DNA of 64,000 bases, taken from contig JANQLT010000074.1 in assembly GCA_028280455.1 (NCBI GenBank), forward strand, positions 31,524 to 95,523. The letters are read 5' to 3'. Positions 49,832 through 58,436 of the stretch are shown here, piece after piece. Every line of letters starts with the position of its first letter. Position 1 is the stretch's first letter. The notes under the pieces are model-generated. The model did no database searches, was not told the origin of the DNA, and saw only the letters and a program-made list of their open reading frames with translations. The stretch is from Kiloniellales bacterium (GTDB lineage Bacteria > Pseudomonadota > Alphaproteobacteria > Kiloniellales > JAKSDN01). A program made the translations under genes and the position numbers.

Positions 49832-51217
49832 ATGGCATCGGCTCTTGGCTCTCGATCTCGCAACCTCTTGGTCGCGTCCTTGGTCGCGCTTTCGCTGTTC
49901 TGGCCCGACGCGCTGCGGGCCCAGGAGGCGGCGGCGCTGCCGAGCCACGTGATCGAGGAGTACGGCGAGCCGCCGGTCGTGCCGCAAGGCCCGCTACCGG
50001 AGGCGCTGCGGACCGCCGTCGACGTGGCCTTTGTCGAGAGCATGGTCGAATCGGTCTGGGGCAGCGATCAGACGGCCGCGCTGGAGGAGATCGCCGAATC
50101 GGGCGATCCGCGGCTCGCCTGGATCGTCAGCGATCTGATGCGCTTCGTGACGGACAACGGGCTGCACGCGGCCCTGGCCAACGTCGCCTTCACGCTGTTG
50201 GGCAAGGAGTCGGACGTCGAGCTTCATTGGGGGGCGGTGACCGATCATCTCATTGCCTGGGACATTCCGGCGCCGCCGGACTATCTGCGGGCCAAGAGGG
50301 CCATCTTCACGAGCATCATTCCGGGCTGGGACAAGATCTTCGTCGAGGGCGATATCGACTGGCGGCATGTCTCCTGGGGCGGCGTGCTGATCGACGATCG
50401 CGCCTACGATACGACGGACGAGCTCTGCAACTGCATTCCGGCGGCCGACAACCCCGAGGTGAGTAGCGCCGAAGAGGCCACCTGGCTCAAGGACGAGGAC
50501 ATCGTCTTCGGCATCGGGGTGAACGGCGAGTACCGGGCCTACCCGCGACGCATCATGGAAGTGCGCGAGATGGTCAACGACACGCTGGGCGGGCGCCATC
50601 TCGGCATACCCTATTGCACCCTGTGCGGCGCGGCACAGGCCTACTACACGGACCAGCTACCGGAGGGAATCGAGCGGCCGGTGCTGCGCACCTCCGGGTT
50701 GCTGATCCGCTCCAACAAGGTGATGTACGACGTCAACACCTACTCGGTGTTCGACACCTTTCTCGGCAACGCGGTCACGGGACCGCTGGCGGAGAAGGGC
50801 CTGCAGCTAGAGCAAGCCAGCGTCGTGACGACCGACTGGGGCACCTGGAAGAAGGCCCATCCGGAGACGACCGTGCTGGTCGAAGCGCTGGCGCTGGGCC
50901 GCGATTTCGACTTCCGGAACGGCCGGGACGCGAACGGCCCGATCTTCCCGATCGGCGATGTCGATCCCCGCTTGCCGGTGCATGAGGACGTCATCGGCGC
51001 GGTCACGGCCTCCGGCAAGCCGGTCGCCTTTCAGCGCAGCAAGGCGCTCGTCGCGCTGAGAAACGGCGAGGAGATCGCCTACGAGAACGTTCGCCTGGCG
51101 CTCGAGGCGGGGGGCATCAAGGCCGTCGGCGCCGACGGGTCCGATCTCGGCAGCCACGAGGCCTTCTGGTTCGCCTGGTCGCAGTTCCATCCCGAGACGG
51201 CACTCTGGCCGGAGTGA
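49832..51217 (+). CDS. DUF3179 domain-containing exported protein
   Basis: A 461-residue protein with a Sec signal (NLLVASLVALSLFWPDALRAQ). The DUF3179 region is clear: DEDIVFGIGVNGEYRAYPRRIMEVREMVNDTLGGRHLGIPYCTLCGAAQAYY, then RTSGLLIRSNKVMYDVNTYSVFDTF and GKPVAFQRSKALVALRNGEE. Cys residues in PYCTLCG suggest metal or disulfide chemistry. Start: the ATG at 49832, with AAAGG seven bases upstream; a GTG at 49817 with GGAG upstream is nearly as good. Function of the family is unknown. Confidence 0.85.
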   Translation: MASALGSRSRNLLVASLVALSLFWPDALRAQEAAALPSHVIEEYGEPPVVPQGPLPEALRTAVDVAFVESMVESVWGSDQTAALEEIAESGDPRLAWIVSDLMRFVTDNGLHAALANVAFTLLGKESDVELHWGAVTDHLIAWDIPAPPDYLRAKRAIFTSIIPGWDKIFVEGDIDWRHVSWGGVLIDDRAYDTTDELCNCIPAADNPEVSSAEEATWLKDEDIVFGIGVNGEYRAYPRRIMEVREMVNDTLGGRHLGIPYCTLCGAAQAYYTDQLPEGIERPVLRTSGLLIRSNKVMYDVNTYSVFDTFLGNAVTGPLAEKGLQLEQASVVTTDWGTWKKAHPETTVLVEALALGRDFDFRNGRDANGPIFPIGDVDPRLPVHEDVIGAVTASGKPVAFQRSKALVALRNGEEIAYENVRLALEAGGIKAVGADGSDLGSHEAFWFAWSQFHPETALWPE

Positions 51218-51226
51218 GCCCCCGCC

Positions 51227-52552
51227 TCAAAGATCCCGTCCGGCGCGGCGGTGCATCCACCAGAGCTTGGCGCGGGCGCCGAGGGTCATGAAGGGCTCGG
51301 GGTAGAGCTTCCGAGGCTCGGCCAGGGCCAGCATGTCGGCGACCAGGGGGGCCTTGTCGCCGCAGGCCAGGTCGGCGATCAGCTTGCCGGAGAGGGTGCC
51401 CTTCACCGTGCCGAGGCCGTTCTGGCAGCAGGCGGCGTATACGCGCTGCTCGAGCTCGCCGAAGGCCGGCACCGAGTTCAGCGACAGGCAGAGGTGGCCG
51501 CCCCAGCGGTGCGCCATCTCGACCTCCGGCAGCATCGGAAAGCGCGCGCGGAAGGAGCTGTCGTGCTGCCGGCCGATGCGCGCGACCTGGGCCGGCGAGG
51601 TCGCCATGCCGGGGTTGTAGGTGAAGCTGTTGCGCACGACGATCCGGCCCTCCTGCAGGCGGCGCAGGGTCGTGCCCATGGGGTCGGCCGGGATCAGGCC
51701 CCAGCGCGGCTCGCCGCCGAGCGCCGATTGCTCCGCGTCGGTGAGCGGCCGGGTCATACTGGCGAAGGTGAAGACGTGCATCAGCCGGCGCTTGAACAGC
51801 CCGAAGGATTCGATCTGGCCGTTGACCGTCAGGATGAGGTGGCGCGTGCGGATGCGGCCCTTGGGCGTCGTCACCGTCAGGTCGGCGCCGGTCTCGATGC
51901 GCAGCGCCGGCGTCTCCTCGTGGATCGCCACCTTGTCCGACAGCGCCGCGGCGAGGCCGCGGACGTAGCCGGCCGGCTGGATCAGCACGGCGCCGGGGGT
52001 GAAGGTGCCGCCGGCGTAGTAGTCGGTGCCGGTGATCCGCTGCAGGTCGTCGGCCGAGAGTGAGTCGTAAGGCTCTTCCAAACGATCCAGGTGCGCCTCG
52101 AAGCGGCGCAGGGCGGTCAGGCCGTTGCCGTCGGTGGCGCCGTGGATCTTGCCGCAGGGCTCCATGACGTTGCGCAGGCCGAGCTCGTCGACCGCCTCGC
52201 GGGCGAAGGCGATGCCGGCGCGGTTCATGCGGATCTGCTTCTTGTCGGCCTCCAGGCCGCCGGCGTAGCTGTCGCTGTTCAGCTCGTGCGGCAGGTCGAT
52301 CATGAAGCCGGAGTTGCGCCCGGCCGAGCCCCAGCCGACGCGCTGGGCGTCGATCACGGCGATCCGCTCGCCGTCGCGAAGCTGGGTCAGGTGGCGGGCC
52401 GCCGCGAGGCCGGCGAAGCCCGCGCCGACCACCAGCCAGTCGACGCTCAGGTCCTCTTCGAGCGGGCGCGGCGGTGGCGGCGGCGGCAGGATCTCGTACC
52501 AGCCCGAGCCGGCGAGATCCTGCGGCGTCCTGACGGCGGCGTAGCCGGTCAT
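51227..52552 (-). CDS. FAD-dependent amine/amino acid oxidoreductase (PuuB/OrdL-like)
   Basis: A 441-residue DAO-family flavoprotein from the ATG at 52552. After a proline-rich leader (ILPPPPPPRPLEEDLS) comes the FAD-binding VDWLVVGAGFAGLAAARHL (GxGxxG) and IDAQRVGWGSAGRNSGFMI, typical of gamma-glutamylputrescine oxidase and sarcosine-oxidase-like enzymes. The C-terminal HRWGGHLCLSLNSVPAFGELEQRVYAACCQNGLG matches the FAD-domain closing motif. It lies downstream of a PuuC-like dehydrogenase on the same strand, separated by a large inverted repeat. Oxidation of a secondary amine or polyamine derivative is the best guess. Confidence 0.85.
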   Translation of the reverse strand: MTGYAAVRTPQDLAGSGWYEILPPPPPPRPLEEDLSVDWLVVGAGFAGLAAARHLTQLRDGERIAVIDAQRVGWGSAGRNSGFMIDLPHELNSDSYAGGLEADKKQIRMNRAGIAFAREAVDELGLRNVMEPCGKIHGATDGNGLTALRRFEAHLDRLEEPYDSLSADDLQRITGTDYYAGGTFTPGAVLIQPAGYVRGLAAALSDKVAIHEETPALRIETGADLTVTTPKGRIRTRHLILTVNGQIESFGLFKRRLMHVFTFASMTRPLTDAEQSALGGEPRWGLIPADPMGTTLRRLQEGRIVVRNSFTYNPGMATSPAQVARIGRQHDSSFRARFPMLPEVEMAHRWGGHLCLSLNSVPAFGELEQRVYAACCQNGLGTVKGTLSGKLIADLACGDKAPLVADMLALAEPRKLYPEPFMTLGARAKLWWMHRRAGRDL

Positions 52553-52609
52553 CTGGCGGCTGTTCCTATCGTGCGGCGCCGGCCTGACCGCCCTCTCGGG
52601 CGGCCTCAC

Positions 52610-52699
52610 CCTTCGTCAGGCTCAGGGTGAGGGTGAGCTTGTTCATTCTTTCACCCTCATCCTGAGCTTCCTCATCCAGAGCTTGTCGAGGGACGAAGG
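52610..52699. repeat. REP-like inverted repeat element
   Basis: A nested stem: outer arms CCTTCGTC (52610-52617) and GACGAAGG (52692-52699), and an inner 17-bp stem between 52620-52636 and 52651-52667 with a single G-U. The inner arms contain CTCAGGGTGAGGGTGA. Its composition (CTCATCCTGAGC, CTTGTCGA, GACGAAGG) resembles dispersed palindromic elements known from many proteobacteria. It may also end or attenuate transcription between the two genes. Confidence 0.75.
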
Positions 52700-52739
52700 A
52701 TGACCGTGGTCAAGGTCGCCAGGCCTTCTCAGCAGACCG

Positions 52740-54266
52740 CTAGTCGATCGAGGACTCCACGTCGGAGTCCGAGACGTCGATCCAGATGGTCTTCAGCTCC
52801 GTGTACTGGTCGTGGGCCTGGACCCCGTTGTCGCGGCCGCCGAAGCCGGACTGCTTGTAGCCGCCGAAGGGCGTCGAGATGTCGCCCTCGCCGTAGCAGT
52901 TGACCGTCACCGTGCCGGCGCGGATCGCCCGGGCCAGGCGGTGGGCGCGCTTGACGTTGCCGGTGAAGACCGAGGCGGCTAGGCCGTAAGGCGTGTCGTT
53001 GGCCACCTGCACCGCCTCGTCGGCACTGCCGACGGTCAGGATCGCCAGGACCGGGCCGAAGATCTCCTCGCGGGCGATGGTCATCTCCGGGCGCACGCCG
53101 TCGAAGATGGTCGGCGCGATGAAGAAGCCGTCGCCTTGCGCAATGGCCTCGCCGCCGAGCACCAGCTTGGCGCCCTCGGCCTTGCCCTTCTCGATGTAGC
53201 CGAGGATGCGCTCGTGCTGGCCCTTGGAGACGATGGCGCCGAGCCGGTTGCTGGGGTCGAGCGGATCGCCGGTGCGCCACTCGCGCACCCGGTGCGCGAT
53301 GCGCTCGATCAGCCGGTCCTTGATCGCTTCGTGGACGATGAGGCGCGAGTTGGCCGAGCAGTTCTCGCCCATGTTCCAGAACACCGCCTGCACGGCGTGG
53401 CTGGCGACGACGTCCAGGTCCTCGGCGTCGTCGAGCACGATGCAGGGGTTCTTGCCGCCGCACTCCAGGACCACGCGCTTCAGGTTGGAGCGGGCGGCGT
53501 ACTCCAGGAACAGCCGGCCGACCTCGGTCGAGCCGGTGAAGGAGACCATGTCGATGTCCGAGTGCAGGCCGACCGCCTTGCCGGTCGTCTCGCCGGGGCC
53601 GGTGACGACGTTGAGCACGCCGCGCGGCAGGCCGGCTTCGCTGGCCAGCTCGGCGATCTTGAGCGCCGACATGCTGGTCTCCTCGGCGGGCTTGACCACC
53701 ATGGAATTGCCGGCCGCCAGGGCCGGGCCGATCTTCCAGGCCATCATCAGGATCGGGAAGTTCCAGGGCAGCACGGCGCCGACCACGCCGATCGGCTCGC
53801 GCACGACCATGGCCACGGCGTCGTCGCCGGCCGGCGCGACCTGATCGTAGATCTTGTCGGCCGTCTCGGCGTGCCATTCCAGGCAGTGCAGCGTCTCGGG
53901 CAGGTCGACGGTCTCGATGTCGTTGATCGGCTTGCCGCTGTCCAGGGACTCGAGCACCGCCAGCTCGTGGCGGTGGCGCCGGATCAGCTTGCAGAGCCTG
54001 ATGATTACCTTCTTGCGCTCGCTCGGGTGCAGCCTGCTCCAGCGGCCGTCCTCGAAGGCCTCGCGGGCCTTCTCGACGGCCTTGTCGACGTCGCTCTCGC
54101 CGCAGGCCGCGATGGCCGCCAGGCGGTCGCCGGTCGCCGGGTTGATGGTCTCGAAGGACTCGCCGGAGGCCGAGGCCGCGAACCTGCCGTCGATGTAGGC
54201 GCCCGAGGGCAGCACCAGCGTATCGGCGATGGCCCGATACTCGTCACGCGTTAAGAGCGACGACAT
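52740..54266 (-). CDS. Aldehyde dehydrogenase (PuuC-like, gamma-glutamyl-gamma-aminobutyraldehyde type)
   Basis: An ALDH-superfamily enzyme of about 508 residues. Landmarks: GVVGAVLPWNFPILMMAWKIGPALAAGNSMVVKPAEETSMSALKIAEL, VSFTGSTEVGRL, catalytic Glu in RVVLECGGKNPCIV, and catalytic Cys in WNMGENCSANSRLIVHE. The C-terminal TVTVNCYGEGDISTPFGGYKQSGFGGRDNGVQAHDQYTELKTIWIDV is close to PuuC. Start at 54266 (MSSLLTRDEY) preferred to 54275. The 5' end overlaps the DapA-family gene by about 23 bases. It would oxidise the aldehyde produced by the neighbouring FAD enzyme or lyase. Confidence 0.92.
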   Translation of the reverse strand: MSSLLTRDEYRAIADTLVLPSGAYIDGRFAASASGESFETINPATGDRLAAIAACGESDVDKAVEKAREAFEDGRWSRLHPSERKKVIIRLCKLIRRHRHELAVLESLDSGKPINDIETVDLPETLHCLEWHAETADKIYDQVAPAGDDAVAMVVREPIGVVGAVLPWNFPILMMAWKIGPALAAGNSMVVKPAEETSMSALKIAELASEAGLPRGVLNVVTGPGETTGKAVGLHSDIDMVSFTGSTEVGRLFLEYAARSNLKRVVLECGGKNPCIVLDDAEDLDVVASHAVQAVFWNMGENCSANSRLIVHEAIKDRLIERIAHRVREWRTGDPLDPSNRLGAIVSKGQHERILGYIEKGKAEGAKLVLGGEAIAQGDGFFIAPTIFDGVRPEMTIAREEIFGPVLAILTVGSADEAVQVANDTPYGLAASVFTGNVKRAHRLARAIRAGTVTVNCYGEGDISTPFGGYKQSGFGGRDNGVQAHDQYTELKTIWIDVSDSDVESSID

Positions 54267-55188
54267 TCCCCTCATCCTTCTCCTGGTCGCCTTCGCAGAT
54301 GCGCGCGACGGTCTGTTTCAAGGTGCGGATCACCGTCTCCAGCTCGCGTTTCTGGTCCTTGGTGAGCCCGCGCAGCGGCTTGCGCACCGGGCCGGCGGGC
54401 AGGCCGGCCAGCTCGCAGCCGTACTTGATGCTCTGGACGAACTTGCCGCCCTGCTCGAGCACGCGCATCAGCGGCAGCAGCGCCGACATGATCCGCCGGC
54501 CCTTGACGAAGTCGTTCTCCAGGACGCAGGCGCGGTAGAGCGCCAGGTGCTCCCTGGGCAGGCAGTTGCCGGCGCCGCAGACCCAGCCGCGCGCGCCCCA
54601 GACGAAGAACTCCAGCGCCTGGTCGTCCATGCCGCACATCAAGGTGATGTGCGGATAGTCGCGGGCCAGCATGTGGAGCTGGTTGATGTCGCCGCTGGAC
54701 TCCTTGATGGCCGCGAAGTTCGGGCTCTGGCCGACCCGGTCGAAGAACTCGGCCTCCATCATGGCGCCGGTGCGGCCGGGATAGTTGTAGAGCAGGATCG
54801 GCAGGTTGACCGCCCGGTCCACGGCCAGCGCGTGGTTGGCCAGCTCGAGCTGGGTCGGCACGGCGTAGTAGGGCGCGTTGACCAGGATGGCGTCGGCGCC
54901 CCCGGCCTTGGCGGCCAGGCCGTAGTCGATGCAGTCCTCGGTGCGGATCGCGCCGACGCCGACGATCAGCGGCAGGCGGCCCTTGATGACCTCCTTGGCC
55001 AGCGTGACCAGCTCGATCCGCTCTTCCTTCGTTTGGGCGTAGTACTCGCCGGTCGTGCCGCCGACGATGATGCCCTGCACGCCCTCGGCGATCAGGTGCT
55101 CGACCATCGCGGCGAAGCCGTCCCGGTCGATCGACTGGTCCGCCTTGTGCGGCGTGATGATCGGCGGGTAGATACCCTCGAATTTCAT
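54244..55188 (-). CDS. Dihydrodipicolinate synthase (DapA) family lyase
   Basis: A 314-residue TIM-barrel lyase of the class I aldolase type. GGTTGE motif at 43-48, Schiff-base Lys162 in NFAAIKESSGD, and Tyr134/136 in ILLYNYPGRTG. A C-terminal extension (RLTL-type helices and KDEGNVVALNA tail) exceeds plain DapA. The context (aldehyde dehydrogenase overlapping directly, FAD oxidase, amino acid importer) argues for a catabolic keto-acid lyase or deaminase, as in hydroxyproline or sugar-acid breakdown, rather than lysine synthesis. Confidence 0.9.
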   Translation of the reverse strand: MKFEGIYPPIITPHKADQSIDRDGFAAMVEHLIAEGVQGIIVGGTTGEYYAQTKEERIELVTLAKEVIKGRLPLIVGVGAIRTEDCIDYGLAAKAGGADAILVNAPYYAVPTQLELANHALAVDRAVNLPILLYNYPGRTGAMMEAEFFDRVGQSPNFAAIKESSGDINQLHMLARDYPHITLMCGMDDQALEFFVWGARGWVCGAGNCLPREHLALYRACVLENDFVKGRRIMSALLPLMRVLEQGGKFVQSIKYGCELAGLPAGPVRKPLRGLTKDQKRELETVIRTLKQTVARICEGDQEKDEGNVVALNA

Positions 55189-55387
55189 GGCGCATTCCCT
55201 CCGGCGCGGCCGCCTGTCGGGCTCGCGCGCTGCTTTTCTCGACTCACACTAACTCTTGGCAGCCCGCCGAAAAATGCCATTCCGGCAGGGGCCTGCGAAC
55301 TAAACTCAAGCCTCCGTCGAAAAAATCTCGCCCCGCCGGCGGCGCGCCTTCCGGCAGACTTCGCCTGGGACTTTCTCCGCGCGGCCA

Positions 55388-56905
55388 CTATCGGACATCC
55401 AGATGCGCCTCGGCTTCCACCTCGACGGTCCACTTGCCCTGGCGCACCCATTGCCGGGAGGCGTCGACGAAGGGCTGAAAGTCCCAGACCGGGCGCCGGC
55501 CGACGCCGTGGGCGCGCTCGACCAGGCGCCGGCGGTTCTGGTCGGCGACGATCCGCGCCTTGATCGCCTTGGCGTCCCAGAGCGCCTCGGCCTGCGCGGT
55601 GAGGCGCGCGAGCGTGTCGGCATGGTCCGGCGCGGCGGAGAGGTCCTCGAGCTCCAGCGGATCGCTCTCCAGGTCGTAGAGCAGGGGCGGGTCGAGCTCG
55701 CTGTAGTGCAGCTTGTAGCGCCCCTCGCGCAGCATGAAGGTCGGCTCGAAGACTCCCTCGGCCAGGAACTCGCCGGCGACCGGCCGCTGCGTGACGGGGC
55801 CCTGCTCCAGGTGGCCGCGCAGCGAGGCGCCGTCGGTCTCGAGGATCTCGGCCGGATCGCCGCCGCTCAGGTCCTGCAGGGTCGCCAGCAGGTCGACGAG
55901 GGAGACGGGCGCGGCGACCCGATGGGGCGCGAAGCGGCCCGGCGCCCAGACCAGCAGCGGCACGCGGGCCGACCATTCGAAGAAGGTCTTCTTATAGAAG
56001 AGGCCGCGCTCGCCCATCATGTCGCCGTGGTCGGAGGTGAAGATGACGATGCTGTCGTCGGCCAGGCCGCTGCGCTCCAGGGTCGCCATCAGGGTGGCCA
56101 GCTTGTCGTCGATGTAGCTGATCGAGGCGTAGTAGCCGTGCCGGGTGCGGCGCAGGATCGCGTCGGTGACCTCGGCCTGGCCGACCGAATAGTGCTCGTG
56201 GATGCGCCGGCTGTGGGCGTCCATCCGGTTGTGCGGGATGGCGCCGACCGCCGGCAGGTCGATCTCGGCCTCGTCGTAGAGGTCCCAGAACTGGGGCAGG
56301 GCGACGTAGGGGTCGTGCGGCGAGGTGAAGGAGACGGTCAGCATGAAGGGCTGGCGGCCCTTGCGCCGCGCCTGGTCGTAGAGCCAGCGGACGGCCTGGT
56401 AGGCCACCTCGTCGTCGTAGTCGATCTGCAGCGAGCGGGCGCAGGGGCCGGCCTCGATGACGTTCTGCATGTCCTGGAAGCGGACCCTGGCCTCGGGCTC
56501 GGCCCAGTTCGGCGTCCAGCCGAAGTCCGAGGGGTAGATGTCGCTGGTCAGGCGCTCCTCGTAGCCGTGGAGCTGGTCCGGCCCGGCGAAGTGCATCTTG
56601 CCGCTCAGGCAGGTGAGGTAGCCGTTGAGCCGCAAGTAGTGGGCGAAGGTCGGCGTCGAGGCCGGGAACTCCGGGGCGTTGTCGTAGGCGCCGATCTTGT
56701 GGGGCAGCAGGCCGGCCATCATCGACAGCCGCGAGGGGCCGCAGAGCGGCGAGTTGCAATAGGCGTTCTCGAAGAGCACGCCCTCGGCCGCCAGCCGGTC
56801 GAGCGCCGGCGAGCGGACCACCTCGTGGCCGTAGGCCGGCAGGGCCTTGGCGCTCATCTGGTCGGCCATGACCAGCAGGATGTTGGGCTGCTTCGCTCGC
56901 GTCAT
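55388..56905 (-). CDS. betC: Choline-sulfatase (BetC-like)
   Basis: A 505-residue arylsulfatase-type hydrolase. MTRAKQPNILLVMADQMSAKALPAYG contains the metal-binding Asp14 and Gln16; Cys55 in NSPLCGPSRLSMMAG is the residue converted to formylglycine (CxPSR). FTSDHGDMMGERGLFYKKTFFEWSARVPLLVWAPGRF and the choline-sulfatase C-terminal domain (RRRLVERAHGVGRRPVWDFQPFVDASRQWVRQG) support BetC specifically. It would release choline and sulfate from choline-O-sulfate in the cytoplasm. Start at 56905, close behind a TATAAT box. No betAB or betI genes follow. Confidence 0.88.
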   Translation of the reverse strand: MTRAKQPNILLVMADQMSAKALPAYGHEVVRSPALDRLAAEGVLFENAYCNSPLCGPSRLSMMAGLLPHKIGAYDNAPEFPASTPTFAHYLRLNGYLTCLSGKMHFAGPDQLHGYEERLTSDIYPSDFGWTPNWAEPEARVRFQDMQNVIEAGPCARSLQIDYDDEVAYQAVRWLYDQARRKGRQPFMLTVSFTSPHDPYVALPQFWDLYDEAEIDLPAVGAIPHNRMDAHSRRIHEHYSVGQAEVTDAILRRTRHGYYASISYIDDKLATLMATLERSGLADDSIVIFTSDHGDMMGERGLFYKKTFFEWSARVPLLVWAPGRFAPHRVAAPVSLVDLLATLQDLSGGDPAEILETDGASLRGHLEQGPVTQRPVAGEFLAEGVFEPTFMLREGRYKLHYSELDPPLLYDLESDPLELEDLSAAPDHADTLARLTAQAEALWDAKAIKARIVADQNRRRLVERAHGVGRRPVWDFQPFVDASRQWVRQGKWTVEVEAEAHLDVR

Positions 56906-56929
56906 GGGTCGCTCCCCGCCGGCCGGCTC

Positions 56930-56935
56930 ATTATA
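56930..56935 (-). promoter_or_regulatory. -10 box of the betC promoter
   Basis: On the minus strand TATAAT, the exact consensus, lies about 25 bases before the betC ATG; a TTGTCG about 15 bases further upstream could act as -35. The candidate operator overlaps that -35 region. Confidence 0.55.
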
Positions 56936-56936
56936 T

Positions 56937-56957
56937 GACAATTCTATTGTCGACAAT
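56937..56957. promoter_or_regulatory. Paired TTGTC/GACAA operator in the divergent promoter
   Basis: GACAAT (56937-56942), ATTGTC (56946-56951) and GACAAT (56952-56957) make two overlapping dyads, the second being the perfect palindrome ATTGTCGACAAT. GntR/FCD regulators bind TTGTNNACAA-like dyads, and a GntR gene (61093) closes the rightward operon. Placement covers the likely -35 of betC and the leader of the importer. Confidence 0.65.
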
Positions 56958-57069
56958 CTTAATCATATCAGCTAGCCTGTAAAGATCTGTTGGGTCGAGG
57001 GGCCAGGTCCCGATCTCGGCCCAGGGCTCGGGCCGTCGGAGAGGGCTCAGCCCGTCGGAGGGGGCGCGG

Positions 57070-57747
57070 ATGCACGAGTGGAACTTCCTGGCCGTCCTGA
57101 ACGACGCCGACCTGCTGCTGCTCGGGCTGGTCAACACCCTCAAGGTCACCGCCCTGGCGCTGCTGTTCGGCGTGCCGCTCGGCCTGGCGCTCGCGCTCTC
57201 CAGGCTCTCGACCTTCCGGCCGCTCTCCGCGGTCGCCGCCTTCATCATCGAGTTCTTCCGCACCACGCCGCCCCTGGTGCAGCTCTTCTGGTTCTTCTTC
57301 GCGCTGCCGATCCTGATCGACGTGCGCATGACGCCCTTCATCGCCGCGATCGTGACCTTCTCGATCCAGTCCTCGGCCTTCTTCGCCGAGGTCTTTCGCG
57401 GCGGCATCCTGTCGATCGACAAGGGTCAGTGGGAGGGCGCCAAGGCGATCGGCATGAGCTTCTCGCAGTCGCTGCGGCGGATCATCCTGCCGCAGGCCGT
57501 CAAGCGCATGATCCCGGCCTTCATGGAGCGCTCGATCGAGCTCTTGAAGACGACCACCCTGGTCTCGACGGTCGCCTACACGGACCTGATGTTCCAGGCC
57601 AACGACCTGGCCCAGAAGACCTTCCGGCCGCTCGAGGTCTACACCATCGTCGCGCTGATCTACTTCGTGATGATCTTCGCCTTCAGCCAGGCCTCGATCG
57701 CCGTCGAGCATCGCCTGGCGAAGTCGGGCGAAGGCACGCTGCGCTAG
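57070..57747 (+). CDS. Polar amino acid ABC transporter permease (HisM/GlnP-like), first
   Basis: A 225-residue permease with an excellent RBS (GGAGGGGG, six bases before ATG). Landmarks: LLLGLVNTLKVTALALLFGVPLGLALALSRLS, EFFRTTPPLVQLFWFFFALP, and the EAA loop GQWEGAKAIGMSFSQSLRRIILPQAVKRMIPAF. One half of a heterodimeric permease for a polar amino acid; first gene of the rightward operon. Confidence 0.92.
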   Translation: MHEWNFLAVLNDADLLLLGLVNTLKVTALALLFGVPLGLALALSRLSTFRPLSAVAAFIIEFFRTTPPLVQLFWFFFALPILIDVRMTPFIAAIVTFSIQSSAFFAEVFRGGILSIDKGQWEGAKAIGMSFSQSLRRIILPQAVKRMIPAFMERSIELLKTTTLVSTVAYTDLMFQANDLAQKTFRPLEVYTIVALIYFVMIFAFSQASIAVEHRLAKSGEGTLR

Positions 57748-57761
57748 GGCGGGGTGGGGCC

Positions 57762-58427
57762 ATGCAGCACACCTGGGACTTCGCCTCGATCATCCAGAAC
57801 TGGCCGGTGCTCTGGGTCGGCCTGCAGGGCACGGTCTTCATCTTCCTGGTCACCGTGACGCTCGGGCTGAGCGGCGGCCTGGTCGTCGGCATCCTGCGCT
57901 ATGCCCGCAGCGCGGCCCTGCGCTGGCCGGCCACGACCTTCGTCGAGGTCTTCCGCAACACGCCCGTGCTGGTGCAGATCATCTGGTTCTACTACGCCTT
58001 CCCGATCCTCACCGGCATCGAGGTCGATCCCTTCCTGGCCGCCGTGCTCGGCATCTCGCTCAACACCATGGCCTTCTCGGCCGAGATCTACCGCGCCGGC
58101 ATCCAGTCGATCGAGCGCGGCCAGTGGGAGGCCGGCAAGGCCATCGGCATGACCTACGGCCAGACCATGCGTCGGATCATCCTGCCGGTCGCCATCAAGC
58201 GCGTGCTGCCGGCGCTGACCAACCGGGGCATCGAGGTCTTCAAGATGTCGACCCTGGCCTCGGTGGTGGCCTACGTCGAGACCCTGAACCAGGCCAAGCT
58301 GATCGCCGACCTCAACTTCAACCCGATCGAGGCCTACACCGCGGTGGCGCTGCTGTTCTTCGTCGTTCTCTATCCCGTCGTCCAGTCGACCTACGTGCTG
58401 GAGCGGATGCTGCGGAAAAGCGATTGA
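57762..58427 (+). CDS. Polar amino acid ABC transporter permease (HisQ/GlnP-like), second
   Basis: A 221-residue permease beginning MQHTWDFASIIQNWPVLWVGL. EVFRNTPVLVQIIWFYYAFPILTG and GQWEAGKAIGMTYGQTMRRIILPVAIKRVLPAL (EAA loop) are characteristic. It follows the first permease by 14 bases. The two permeases are homologous and form the transmembrane channel. Confidence 0.92.
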   Translation: MQHTWDFASIIQNWPVLWVGLQGTVFIFLVTVTLGLSGGLVVGILRYARSAALRWPATTFVEVFRNTPVLVQIIWFYYAFPILTGIEVDPFLAAVLGISLNTMAFSAEIYRAGIQSIERGQWEAGKAIGMTYGQTMRRIILPVAIKRVLPALTNRGIEVFKMSTLASVVAYVETLNQAKLIADLNFNPIEAYTAVALLFFVVLYPVVQSTYVLERMLRKSD

Positions 58428-58436
58428 GGCCCAGCC

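Noticed and set aside
54244..55188. Genuine dihydrodipicolinate synthase for lysine synthesis
   Set aside because: The gene overlaps a catabolic aldehyde dehydrogenase and sits in an uptake and degradation locus, so a catabolic lyase of the same fold is more likely.
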